DNA from: Halegenticoccus tardaugens
GTDB lineage: Archaea; Halobacteriota; Halobacteria; Halobacteriales; Haloferacaceae
Reading direction: 5' to 3'
Length of the DNA: 64,000 nt
Assembly: GCF_004116405.1 (NCBI RefSeq)
Contig: NZ_SDIC01000001.1
Coordinates: forward strand, 124,001 to 188,000
Both the position numbers and the translations under genes were made by a program. Of the stretch, positions 27,956 through 37,819 are shown piece by piece (position 1 is the first letter of the stretch; each line of letters begins with the position of its first letter). Under the pieces are notes generated by a model. That model saw nothing but the letters and a program-made list of their open reading frames with translations, was not told the origin of the DNA and made no database searches.

Positions 27956-29377
27956 TTACGCGTTCGGGACGACGTTCTGGTTCAGGTGGAACGCGTTCTC
28001 GGGATCGTACGTCGACTTCACCTCGACGAGCCGATCGTAGTTGTCGCCGTAGGCGGCGCGGACGAGCGCCTCGCCCTCCTCTCCGAACCCCGGGAAGTTC
28101 ACGTACGCGCCGCGCGAGGTGTGACGACGCAGCGCCGCGAGGCCGTCGCGCGCCCACCGGACGTTGGCCTCCCTGTCTTCGGGGCGCTCCCAGTTCGCCT
28201 CGAACGTGACGAGGTACGGGGCGCCGCGGTTCCCGAACGCGGATTCGTCGGGACCGATCCGGTCGATCGCGCCGCCGAGCTGCCAGACGTCGACCGTCGA
28301 GAGCGTCGACGGGGCGGTCGCCGCGGCGTCCCGAAGCTGCGCGACGATCTCGTCGCTCAGATCGTCCACGTACTGCGACTTCCAGTAGTACTCCATGCCC
28401 TCGGGGTAGTCCTCGTCGAGCATCGACTGGAGATCCGTGTACGCCATCGGCCCGCTTAGGTCGGCGAGCGGCGTCGCGAACTCCCGGAGCGGGCGGAGCG
28501 CGTCCGTCCCCTCGCCGACCGGGCCGGCGTAACACCCGAGAAACGCGAGGGCGAACTCGCCGCGCGCGGCCTCCGGGAACGTCGGATCGTCGGGGACGAA
28601 CGCGAAGAAGGCGAGCACGCTGACCTCCTCGGGGGCCGACGCCGCGTACTCGCGGAAGAACCGGAGCCCCTCCGTCGCCTCATCGCCCGGGTGGAAGACG
28701 AAGCACCCCGCGACCTCCGGGCCGACGGGGTGGAGTCGGTACTCGAAGGAGGTGACGACCCCGAAGTTGCCGCCGCCGCCCCGGAGCGCCCAGAAGAGGT
28801 CCTCGTACTCGTCCTCGCTCGCCGTCAGGAACATCCCGTCGGGCGTGACGAGGTCGACGGAGACGAGATTGTCGCAGCTCAGTCCGTACTTTCGTCGCAG
28901 GTGCCCGAGACCGCCGCCGAGCGTCAGCCCCGCGATGCCGGTGTCCGAGACGACGCCGCCCGGCGTCGCCAGCCCGAACAGCTGCGTCTCTCGGTCGACG
29001 TCCGCCCAGGTCGCGCCGCCGCCCGCGCGGACGGTCCGCGTCGAGAGGTCCACGCGCACGTCGTTCATCTCCGAGAGGTCGATCGCGAGGCCGTCGTCGC
29101 ACACCGCGTTGCCCGCGACGTTGTGTCCGCCGCCCCGGACGGCGATCTCCACCCCCTCGTCGCGACCGAAGTCGACGGCTTCGATCACGTCGGCGACGCC
29201 CCGGCATCGAGCGACGAGCGCGGGCCGCCTGTCGATCATCCCGTTCCAGACCGCGCGCGCCTCCTCGTACCCCGGATCCTCCGGCCGGAGGAGTTCGCCC
29301 TTGAACCGGGATCGGAGGCGCGCGACGGCCGTCTCGTTCAGTTCCCCACCTCTTTCTCCCGCTCGTCTCGTGGCCAT
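27956..29377 (-). CDS. FAD-linked oxidoreductase of the BBE/PCMH (6-hydroxynicotine oxidase-like) family
   Basis: This 473-aa enzyme has a PCMH-type FAD-binding domain (about 25-200) with RGGGHNVAGNAVCDDGLAID, where the His is the usual covalent FAD attachment site, and GLTLGGGLGHLRRKYGL. It ends with a berberine-bridge domain (AYVNFPGFGEEG, then DRLVEVKSTYDPENAFHLNQNV). Such enzymes oxidise sugars, alcohols or amines with O2. The start ATG at 29377 was chosen over one 14 codons upstream because the conserved part begins shortly after. It stands alone. Substrate unknown, but a carbohydrate oxidase role would fit the nearby sugar island. Confidence 0.87.
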   Translation of the reverse strand: MATRRAGERGGELNETAVARLRSRFKGELLRPEDPGYEEARAVWNGMIDRRPALVARCRGVADVIEAVDFGRDEGVEIAVRGGGHNVAGNAVCDDGLAIDLSEMNDVRVDLSTRTVRAGGGATWADVDRETQLFGLATPGGVVSDTGIAGLTLGGGLGHLRRKYGLSCDNLVSVDLVTPDGMFLTASEDEYEDLFWALRGGGGNFGVVTSFEYRLHPVGPEVAGCFVFHPGDEATEGLRFFREYAASAPEEVSVLAFFAFVPDDPTFPEAARGEFALAFLGCYAGPVGEGTDALRPLREFATPLADLSGPMAYTDLQSMLDEDYPEGMEYYWKSQYVDDLSDEIVAQLRDAAATAPSTLSTVDVWQLGGAIDRIGPDESAFGNRGAPYLVTFEANWERPEDREANVRWARDGLAALRRHTSRGAYVNFPGFGEEGEALVRAAYGDNYDRLVEVKSTYDPENAFHLNQNVVPNA

Positions 29378-29871
29378 CGAGGTCCACCACTGGACGATCG
29401 TCGTGCGATGGCATAACACATGTTCGCGGCGGGCGCGACAGTCGTTTCGGTCGGCAGCGGCCGGCGCGGAACCGAAGCCGCCGAGACGAGAGCGCGCGCG
29501 ACGCCACCGTTTTCGAACGGGAGTGCATACAATTATTTCTACGCGACTGGTGCGGGGGTGGTGTGGTCTCGATCGAACCGTGATCTACTACCGGCGGCGT
29601 TGATGGCCTCTACGCATCGAAACCCGATTCCAATGCGACTAAACACGAGATGTTACCATATTTTCCGACAAAAACCTCGATCATCCAGAAATATGTGGGA
29701 TATTCGACTTAGAAACCTTCGATGGGCGATGTACAATTTCAACACCAACTATAATATCAGATTTTGTGGCGTAATGATGGAGACGAGAGGTACTAGTAGT
29801 ACATTATCAATTGGATCACGGTCGCTCCACGGACCGACCTTTGGCGTTACAATCGTAACTTTGTAATCCAC
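29378..29871. other. A+T-rich intergenic region
   Basis: The half from about 29580 to 29870 is strikingly A+T-rich for this genome. Open frames exist but have no codon bias or motifs typical of the window. No gene is assigned. Confidence 0.5.
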
Positions 29872-29888
29872 GTTCGCGGATCGTGAAC
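29872..29888. promoter_or_regulatory. Palindrome, second candidate IclR operator
   Basis: GTTCGCG-N3-CGTGAAC differs by one base from the perfect palindrome in front of the iclR gene (30713-30729). It lies just beyond the 3' end of that gene. Confidence 0.45.
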
Positions 29889-29892
29889 CTCC

Positions 29893-30675
29893 TCACGGGG
29901 ACAGAAGCTTGTTCTGGATCGCGCTCGCGGTGCTTCCGAGGAGGCCGGAGATGTCGGCGTCCGTCGTTCGGTCCATCATCCGCTCGGCCGGCCCCGAGAC
30001 GGAGACGGCCCCGACCGCGCGGTTTTCGGCGTCCGTGATGGGGGCGGCGACGCAGCGCCACCCTTCCACGTGTTCCTCGCGATCGTAGGCGATCCGCCTG
30101 TCCCGGATCGACTGAAGCTCCGTGCGGAGTTCGGCTCGGCTCGTGATCGTGTTGTCGGTGAGCGGCGGGAGCCCCCGCGTTTCGAGGATTCGCTCTCGCT
30201 CCTCGTCCGGGAGGTACGCGAGGAGCGCCTTTCCGCCCGCCGTGGCGTGGAGGTACACTCGTTCTCCCTCGTGGTACGGGGGTCCGCCGTCCCGTTCCCC
30301 GGTCACCATCCGCACGTACACCCCGTACCCGTGCTCCGGAATCACGAGGCTCGCCACCTCGCCGGTCGCTTCGGCCAGAGCGTCGAGGTGTCTCCGCGCG
30401 TGCCCGTGGACCGGGAGGGTGTTTCGAACGCCGACGCCGAGGCCGAGAAACCGGAGGCCGAGCCGGTACGCGCCGTCCTCATTGACGACGTAGTTGAGTC
30501 GGTGCAGCGTCGTGAGGTGCTTGTGGACCGTGCCCTTCGCCAATCCGACCGTCCGCGCGAGCTCGGACACGCCCATCCGCTCGCCCTCCGAGAGCGCCTC
30601 GACGATCTCGAAGCTCGTCATCGTGGTCTTCGCCACCCGCGTCGGGCCGTCGTTTCCGGCTCGTCCGTTCGTCAT
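29893..30675 (-). CDS. IclR family transcriptional regulator
   Basis: This 260-aa regulator has an N-terminal winged helix (about 15-75; SELARTVGLAKGTVHKHLTTL) and a C-terminal IclR effector domain (about 85-250; GHARRHLDALAEATGEVAS, HATAGGKALLAYLPDEER and AAPITDAENRAVGAVSVSGP). The effector domain binds small carboxylates or sugar acids in known members. It is divergent from the first sugar ABC transporter, which it probably controls. Two matching palindromes flank the gene, suggesting autoregulation. Confidence 0.92.
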   Translation of the reverse strand: MTNGRAGNDGPTRVAKTTMTSFEIVEALSEGERMGVSELARTVGLAKGTVHKHLTTLHRLNYVVNEDGAYRLGLRFLGLGVGVRNTLPVHGHARRHLDALAEATGEVASLVIPEHGYGVYVRMVTGERDGGPPYHEGERVYLHATAGGKALLAYLPDEERERILETRGLPPLTDNTITSRAELRTELQSIRDRRIAYDREEHVEGWRCVAAPITDAENRAVGAVSVSGPAERMMDRTTDADISGLLGSTASAIQNKLLSP

Positions 30676-30712
30676 GCGTGCGGCGTCGACGACGCGCGGT
30701 CACTAAAGCGTT

Positions 30713-30729
30713 GTTCACGGTTCGTGAAC
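30713..30729. promoter_or_regulatory. Perfect palindrome, candidate IclR operator
   Basis: GTTCACG-N3-CGTGAAC is a perfect inverted repeat with a 3-nt spacer located 38-54 nt before the iclR start codon. Its length fits an IclR dimer site. Confidence 0.55.
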
Positions 30730-31104
30730 GTAAATCCGCCGGGCCGCCTTCGGACGGGAGCGGCCGCGCGTCGGTCGCCGATCCCGAAACCGGGGACCGC
30801 GGGCGATCGCACGCTGTCAGCTCACGAGCGTGATCAACCGCGAGTCGATCGGCGAAATCGGCCACCGTTCGCGCAACGTGAACGTCCCGCTCGTCGTCGC
30901 TCGGCCGGTCGTCGGCGTACGCTTTCACGCTTCCCGTTACCGAGCCGGCGACCATGGGCCTGCAGAGTTCGTTTCGGTCGATGCGTGACCGTTGACATCC
31001 ACCCCGATTTGAAGATCGACGCTTTCCGGTTGCAACGAGAGCGAAGCTCTCGCCATACCCCCGACGGTGCGGGTTTTTCGCCTCGAATTTCCCGTAACCA
31101 ATAA
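30730..31104. other. Intergenic upstream of the first sugar transporter
   Basis: No gene is seen in this roughly 375-bp stretch. The right end carries the promoter of the substrate-binding protein gene. The 5' leader or control region may extend through it. Confidence 0.4.
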
Positions 31105-31112
31105 TTATATAT
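31105..31112 (+). promoter_or_regulatory. TATA box of the first sugar ABC operon
   Basis: TTATATAT is 28-35 nt before the ATG at 31140. Confidence 0.5.
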
Positions 31113-31139
31113 GTGCTGGAGTGGGTCACTAATGAACGA

Positions 31140-32441
31140 ATGCCAACAATTAGCAGACGTGGCGTACTGAAGTGTGTCGGAGCCACCGCGACGACCGCGA
31201 CGCTCACCGGGTGTATCGGCGGATTCGGTTCGGGGGGTGGCGAAGATTCGCTCTCCTTTTGGTCCGAGTTCTGGGACGCCGAAGAACGCGCCGACTTCCG
31301 CGAGTGGTACGGTGAGAAGATCGAGACGGAGACCGATCGCTCGTGGGAGTTCACGGATTACTCCTACGCCGATCTCCGTCAGAACGTCCTCACGAAGGGA
31401 CGGACGGGGACGCCGGACGTCATCGAGGGCGTGGCCGAGCACCCGGGCGATTACGTCGAGGCCGACCTGCTCGAACCGATCACGGATCGGATGGACGACG
31501 TCGACTACGCCGACGGCTTTCTGGAGAACGCTCTCGACGCGTTCCGCTTCGACGGCGAACAGTGGGCGCTCCCGTACGTCGGCAACGGGCGGGCGCTGGT
31601 GTACAGACAGGACGTCCTCGACGAGTACGGGTTCGAACCGCCGGAGACGGCAGAGGACCTCCTCGACATCGGCTCGGAGATCCACGCGAACGAGGACATG
31701 AACGGCTTTCATCTCACGACCGAGAAGGGAGAGGTTCGCGCGACCCAGGAGTTCCTCTCGCACGTCTACCAGCACGTCGACGAGCTGTGGGTCTTCGAAG
31801 ACGACGCGTGGCGGTACGAGGGCAGCCCGGACGTGTTCGGGACCGTCTTGAACACGTTCTACTACCGGCCGTTCCACGGCGACAGGCAGACGACGAGCGC
31901 CTCGGCCCGCGGCGCGCGGTGGGAGGCCAACGATCAGGGGTACGCCCGGGGCGACCACGCGATGATCGAGTGCGGACCGTGGATCGCCGACATGGCGGAG
32001 TCGGACGAAGAGGAGGAGGTCGTCCGCGAGAAGACCGGAATCGCGATGCTCCCGTACGCCGACGGGGGCGAGGCGGGGACGTACCTCGAAGTAAAACCGG
32101 TCATGCTCAACGCGAACTCGAACGATCTCGACGCGGCGTGGGAGGCACTCACCCTGTTTACGAACCCCGACTCGATCCAACGGTGGGCGGAGGAATCCCA
32201 GAGTGACTTGTACACGCCGGTTCACGACGACATCGAGTCGACGCTCGACATCGACTCGTACGAGTCGTTCCAGGACGCCTTCGAGGCGGGGACGCCCCCG
32301 GCCCCGATCGAGTGGGGCCCCGTTCGCGACGAGATTTACACCGCCATTCAGGAAGTCATCTACGGGGACACCGATCCGCACGACGCCGGCGAGCAATTGC
32401 ACGGTGCGCTCGGCGAGGTCGAGTCGGAGCTAAACGAATGA
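31140..32441 (+). CDS. Sugar ABC transporter substrate-binding lipoprotein (system 1)
   Basis: This 433-aa protein has a Tat-like lipoprotein signal (SRRGVLKCVG, lipobox ending TGC at about residue 25) and a family 1 extracellular solute-binding fold. Features include ALPYVGNGRALVYRQDVLDEYG and WGPVRDEIYTAIQEVIYG near the C-terminus, as in haloarchaeal sugar-binding proteins. It would bind a sugar at the cell surface and deliver it to the two permeases that follow 20 bp downstream. It is divergent from iclR. The sugar itself is not predictable. Confidence 0.9.
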   Translation: MPTISRRGVLKCVGATATTATLTGCIGGFGSGGGEDSLSFWSEFWDAEERADFREWYGEKIETETDRSWEFTDYSYADLRQNVLTKGRTGTPDVIEGVAEHPGDYVEADLLEPITDRMDDVDYADGFLENALDAFRFDGEQWALPYVGNGRALVYRQDVLDEYGFEPPETAEDLLDIGSEIHANEDMNGFHLTTEKGEVRATQEFLSHVYQHVDELWVFEDDAWRYEGSPDVFGTVLNTFYYRPFHGDRQTTSASARGARWEANDQGYARGDHAMIECGPWIADMAESDEEEEVVREKTGIAMLPYADGGEAGTYLEVKPVMLNANSNDLDAAWEALTLFTNPDSIQRWAEESQSDLYTPVHDDIESTLDIDSYESFQDAFEAGTPPAPIEWGPVRDEIYTAIQEVIYGDTDPHDAGEQLHGALGEVESELNE

Positions 32442-32460
32442 AGCACGGAGGTGAGCGGAA

Positions 32461-33372
32461 ATGAGTCAGTCGTTCGGACGGTTCGGTCGATATGGTAGGC
32501 GGTTTCGGAGCTTCGGAACCGAGACGTGGCTCGGGTATGGGCTCATCCTCCCGGCGGTCGTGCTGACGGCCGTCGTCATCGGCTATCCGCTCCTCGACGG
32601 TATTCTCACGAGTTTCTTCGAGCGGGAGCTGACCCACCCCGACGAGCGGACGTTCGTCGCGCTCGAAAACTACGCCCAGCTGTTCGCCGACGAACTGTTC
32701 TGGATCGCGCTAACGAACTCGGCGGTCCTCACCGGCGTCGCCGTCGCCTTGGAGTACCTTCTCGGACTCGGGCTCGCCCTGTTACTCAAACAGAAGGTTC
32801 CCGGGATCGAACTCTTCCGAAGCGTCACGATGGTTACATGGGTGCTCCCGATCATCGTCATCGTCGTGGTGTTCAACTGGATGGTCCAGCCGGATTACGG
32901 AATGATCAACATCGTCCTCGCGGATTTTGGGCTGCCGACGACCTACTGGTTCGGCAACCGGACGTTCGCGATGCCGCTCATTATCCTGATGAACGTCTGG
33001 AAGAACACGCCGTTCTTCGCGGTTGCGCTCTTCGCGGCGATGCAGTCGATTCCCGAGGAGCTCTACGAGGCCGCGCGGATGGACGGCGCGACCGCCGTTC
33101 AGCAGTTCCGGTACATCACGCTCCCCAACATCTCCTACGTCTCTATGATCATGATCATCCTCCACGTACTCTTTACGTTCAACAACTTCGACTTCGTCTA
33201 CCTCTCGACCGGCGGCGGACCGGTCAATGCGACCGAGGTGCTTCCGACCTACGTTTACCGACAGGCGTTCAGCACCGGGGCACTCGGCTACGCTGCGAGC
33301 GTCGGCGTCGTCATGCTGGTGATCATGCTCGTGTTCACGGCCGTTTACGTCCGCCTGGAGGATCTCGACTGA
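32461..33372 (+). CDS. Sugar ABC transporter permease (MalF/UgpA type, system 1)
   Basis: This 303-aa protein has six membrane segments. The EAA loop EELYEAARMDGATAVQQFRYITLP, which docks to the ATPase, is at about residues 197-220. It follows the binding-protein gene by 19 bp, and its stop overlaps the start of the second permease (TGATG), so the three genes form one operon. Confidence 0.93.
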   Translation: MSQSFGRFGRYGRRFRSFGTETWLGYGLILPAVVLTAVVIGYPLLDGILTSFFERELTHPDERTFVALENYAQLFADELFWIALTNSAVLTGVAVALEYLLGLGLALLLKQKVPGIELFRSVTMVTWVLPIIVIVVVFNWMVQPDYGMINIVLADFGLPTTYWFGNRTFAMPLIILMNVWKNTPFFAVALFAAMQSIPEELYEAARMDGATAVQQFRYITLPNISYVSMIMIILHVLFTFNNFDFVYLSTGGGPVNATEVLPTYVYRQAFSTGALGYAASVGVVMLVIMLVFTAVYVRLEDLD

Positions 33373-34247
33373 TGTCCGTCCGCACGCACTTTACAACCCG
33401 CCTCGATGACGACGTCACCGCTCGCCGGGCGCTTGTCGTGTACGCCCTCCTGTTTCTCTACTACGGGTTCTTCTTCGTGCCGATCCTGTGGCTCGTCTCC
33501 TCGTCATTGAAAGCCGACGCGATCCTCTTTTCGAGCGATCTCGTTTTGCTTCCGCCACCGGAGCACTTCACGCTGGCCAACTACCAGCGCGTCCTCTCCG
33601 ACAGGCTCTTTCAGGGCTACTTCCTCAACTCAACCGCAGTCGCCGTCCAGACGACGGTCCTCACCCTCCTCTGCGGCGTCCCGGCGGCGTACGCCGTGAG
33701 TAGGTTCGATTTCCCCGGCCGCGACTACGTCGTCGTCGGGTTCCTCTCCAGCCAGATGCTGCCGCTGGTGCTCGTTCTCATCCCGTTCTTCACCGTGATG
33801 TTTCGTCTCCGGCTCATCGACACGCTGCTCGGGCTCGTGCTCGCACACACCGTCGTCTCGCTGCCGTTCGTCATCTGGCTCCTGAAGGGCTTCTTCGACG
33901 GCATCCCGCAGTCGCTTGACGACGCGGCCATGATGGATGGCTGTTCGCGGATACAGATCATGTATCGAATCATCATACCATTGTCACTTCCGGGGATCGC
34001 CGTCGCCGGGTTCTACGCCTTTCTGGCCTCCTGGAACGACTTCCTATTCGTCTCGGTCCTCTCGCAGTCGGACGCGACGCGGACGCTCCCGTTCGGCCTC
34101 CAGTTGTTCCAGTCCGCGAACCAGGTCGATTGGGGGGCCGTGACGGCCGCGGCGACGCTCACGATGATTCCGGTCGTCCTGCTTTTCGCTCTCGTCCACC
34201 GGTGGCTGGTCGAAGGACTCACGACCTCGGGAATGAAGGGGTCCTAA
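33372..34247 (+). CDS. Sugar ABC transporter permease (MalG/UgpE type, system 1)
   Basis: This 291-aa protein has six membrane segments and an EAA loop (IPQSLDDAAMMDGCSRIQIMY) near residue 180. Its C-terminus ends VEGLTTSGMKGS, typical of MalG-like proteins. The ATG overlaps the stop of the MalF-type gene. Together they form the transmembrane channel; the ATPase is encoded on the opposite strand, converging from 35539. Confidence 0.93.
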   Translation: MSVRTHFTTRLDDDVTARRALVVYALLFLYYGFFFVPILWLVSSSLKADAILFSSDLVLLPPPEHFTLANYQRVLSDRLFQGYFLNSTAVAVQTTVLTLLCGVPAAYAVSRFDFPGRDYVVVGFLSSQMLPLVLVLIPFFTVMFRLRLIDTLLGLVLAHTVVSLPFVIWLLKGFFDGIPQSLDDAAMMDGCSRIQIMYRIIIPLSLPGIAVAGFYAFLASWNDFLFVSVLSQSDATRTLPFGLQLFQSANQVDWGAVTAAATLTMIPVVLLFALVHRWLVEGLTTSGMKGS

Positions 34248-34363
34248 TCGACCGGTCCGCCGGTCGATCCTCGCGGTCCCTCTTCCGTCCGCTTCGGCGC
34301 TCTCGTCGGCTTCGTACCGAGTGCGCGCCCGTCGATCCGAGCGTCGTCGAAAATGGCAGTCGG

Positions 34364-35539
<1,176 letters not shown>

Positions 35540-35564
35540 ATCCGTCGAGATCGTCCAGCGCCGT

Positions 35565-35572
35565 GTTAAATC
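35565..35572 (-). promoter_or_regulatory. TATA box of the system 1 ATPase gene
   Basis: GATTTAAC on the minus strand lies 26-33 nt before the ATG at 35539. Confidence 0.45.
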
Positions 35573-35614
35573 TTTTCACACCCGCGGAACTCGGCCATTT
35601 TTTCCGTAAGAAAT

Positions 35615-35623
35615 ACGTTAAAG
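35615..35623 (+). promoter_or_regulatory. TATA box of the Gfo/Idh-hyi operon
   Basis: The acgttaaag element lies 27-35 nt before the ATG at 35650; it is divergent from the ATPase promoter. Confidence 0.4.
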
Positions 35624-35649
35624 AGAGCGTACCTTCCTTCGATAGTCGC

Positions 35650-36663
35650 ATGACGGTCGCGTTAGCTTTCGTCGGAGCGGGCGGTATCGCGTCGATCCAT
35701 CTGAAGAACCTCGAAGCGCGGGACGACGTCGAGGTCGTTGCGGTGTGCGACGTCGTTCGAGAGGCGGCGGAGCGAGCCGCGTCGCCGTGGGACGCCGCGG
35801 TGTACACGGACCACGAGGCGCTTTTCGACGCCGAGGATCCGGACGCGGTGGTCGTCGCCGTCCCGCCGTTCGCCCACGAGGGCCAGGAGGTGCTCGCGGC
35901 CGAACGGGGGGTTCACCTCTTCGTCGAGAAGCCGATCGGGCTGCTGACGGAGACGGCCGACGAGGTCGAAGCCGCGATCGAAGACGCCGGCGTCCTCTCG
36001 CAGGTCGGCCACATGCTTCGCTACGCCGGCGCGGTCGAGAAGGCGCGGGAGCTGATCGGCGACCGCGACGTGGCGCTCGTCGACGGGCGCTGGATCGGCG
36101 GCGTCCCCGGCGCGAGCTGGTGGGGCGTCGAGGAGAAGTCGGGCGGGCAGGTCGTAGAACAGACCGCGCACGTCTTCGACCTCGTCCGGTACTTCGGCGG
36201 CGAGGTGGAGGCGGTCCGCGCGGCCGGCGGCAAGCGCGTCGTCGGCGACGAGATCGACTTCGAGGACGCCGTCTCGGCGACGATGACCCACGAGAACGGG
36301 ACCGTGAGCCACGTCTCGACGTCGGCCGCCTCCCCCGACGACGACGTGAGCCTGACGCTCGTCGGCGACGGGTTCCACCTTGATCTGGCGTTCGACTCCG
36401 TCGACGGAACCCCCCCGAAGTCGGTCAGTTCGCTCGCCGGCGTCGTCGACGGCGAGTCGGTCGCGTTCGAGTTCGAGGAGTGCGCGTGGCGAACGGAGGT
36501 CGACGCGTTCGTCGAGTCCGTGAAGACGGGCGACGCGTCCGGCCTCCGGTCGTCGTACGCCGACGCTCGCCGCACGTTCGACCTCACGCTCGCGGTGACG
36601 GACGCGCTCGACCGCGAGGGACCGGTCTCCCCGGAACCCGGAGAACGGGTGGTGGCCGAGTGA
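35650..36663 (+). CDS. Gfo/Idh/MocA family NAD(P)-dependent sugar dehydrogenase (first)
   Basis: This 337-aa protein has an N-terminal Rossmann domain with FVGAGGIASIHLKNL and the EKPIGLLTETADE motif (Lys-Pro in the active site, about residues 93-105). A C-terminal alpha/beta domain carries VVEQTAHVFDLVRYFGG, where the family places a catalytic His. It would oxidise a sugar, inositol or related polyol. The ATG at 35650 was preferred because upstream codons are not family-like. Its stop overlaps the start of the hydroxypyruvate-isomerase-like gene, so the two enzymes probably act in sequence. Confidence 0.9.
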   Translation: MTVALAFVGAGGIASIHLKNLEARDDVEVVAVCDVVREAAERAASPWDAAVYTDHEALFDAEDPDAVVVAVPPFAHEGQEVLAAERGVHLFVEKPIGLLTETADEVEAAIEDAGVLSQVGHMLRYAGAVEKARELIGDRDVALVDGRWIGGVPGASWWGVEEKSGGQVVEQTAHVFDLVRYFGGEVEAVRAAGGKRVVGDEIDFEDAVSATMTHENGTVSHVSTSAASPDDDVSLTLVGDGFHLDLAFDSVDGTPPKSVSSLAGVVDGESVAFEFEECAWRTEVDAFVESVKTGDASGLRSSYADARRTFDLTLAVTDALDREGPVSPEPGERVVAE

Positions 36664-37451
36664 TGGTCGACCTCAGCGTCACGCTGCCGATGGCCCTCCG
36701 GGCCGAGTCGCTGGCGGACGGGGTCGAACGCGCCGCCGCCCTCGGCGTCGACGGCTTCGAGTTCTTCGACTGGGAGGACCACGACGCCGAGACGATCCGG
36801 GGACTGTGCGACGAACACGGGATCGCCGTCGCCGGGACGCTCTCGGCCGGGGGCGGGTCGAACATCGACGACTTCGAGGGCGACGCCATGACCCGGCCCG
36901 ACGCGACGGAGCGCGTCGCCGCCGACGTAGAGCGCTCGCTGGACGCCGCGGCGGCGCTCGACGCGCCGAACCTGATCGTCACGACCGGTCCCGAACAGGA
37001 CGACCTCGACCGCGACGTCCAGCGGGAGAGCGTCGTCGAAGTCCTCGAAACGGTCGCTCCCGCAGCCGAGTCCGCGGGCGTCACGGTCGTCGTCGAGCCG
37101 TTGAACGTGGCCGTCGACCACCCCGGCTACTTCCTGACCGACTCGGCGGAGGCGTTCGAGATCGTCGAATCGGTCGGAAGCGACCGCGTCAAGGTGCTCT
37201 ACGACGTGTACCACCAGCAGATAACGGAGGGGAACGTCATCGAGACGGTGCGCGAGCACGTCGATCTGATCGGCCACTTCCACATCGCGGACGTTCCGGG
37301 ACGCCACGAACCCGGAACCGGCGAGGTGAACTACGCCAACGTGCTCTCGGCGATCGGGGAATCCGCCTACGACGGGTACGTCGGCTGCGAGTTCTTCCCC
37401 GCGGGCGATCCAGACGACGCCGTCCGATCCGTGGTCGACCTCGCGCCCTGA
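36663..37451 (+). CDS. Hydroxypyruvate isomerase-like TIM-barrel sugar isomerase
   Basis: This 262-aa member of the xylose isomerase-like TIM-barrel family has VVVEPLNVAVDHPGYFL, KVLYDVYHQQI and HFHIADVPGRHEPGTGEVNY. These are the metal- and substrate-binding motifs of hydroxypyruvate isomerase (Hyi) and related ketose epimerases. It would interconvert hydroxypyruvate and tartronate semialdehyde or a ketose/aldose pair. It is coupled to the dehydrogenase gene (TGATG overlap). Confidence 0.87.
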   Translation: MVDLSVTLPMALRAESLADGVERAAALGVDGFEFFDWEDHDAETIRGLCDEHGIAVAGTLSAGGGSNIDDFEGDAMTRPDATERVAADVERSLDAAAALDAPNLIVTTGPEQDDLDRDVQRESVVEVLETVAPAAESAGVTVVVEPLNVAVDHPGYFLTDSAEAFEIVESVGSDRVKVLYDVYHQQITEGNVIETVREHVDLIGHFHIADVPGRHEPGTGEVNYANVLSAIGESAYDGYVGCEFFPAGDPDDAVRSVVDLAP

Positions 37452-37819
37452 ACCGCCGACGGAGCGACGCGACCGTTTCGCCGGCCGTCCCCGCGCTCGA
37501 TCTCCGGTTTCGGGCCGTGGCGATTCGGGCCGACGCGACAAAAGTCGCCATACACTACTCGACCGCACCGATACCGTCCGTGAAACGAACCACAGTCATC
37601 TATAAGTACAGGCCGGGCTTTCGTAGTTAAATACGACCACTAGCTTTTCGAACTTAGATTACATTAAATAGGATGTTCGACTTTCTAACCACTCAAATTG
37701 CCGGGAGGGCGTGAGGTACAAATATTTCCATCAAATGCGTCGCGACGACGTCCGTCGGGAACGATCGCAGTTCGGTACCGAACGATTCTTGTGGGTTCTG
37801 CTGATTTACTCCCCGTACC
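37452..37819. other. Intergenic upstream of the sulfatase
   Basis: The stretch 37590-37740 is A+T-rich with several TATA-like runs. No gene is seen. Confidence 0.4.

Noticed and set aside
29420..29866. 148-codon open frame in the A+T-rich gap before iclR
   Set aside because: Codon use and composition are unlike any gene in the window; no motif or promoter.
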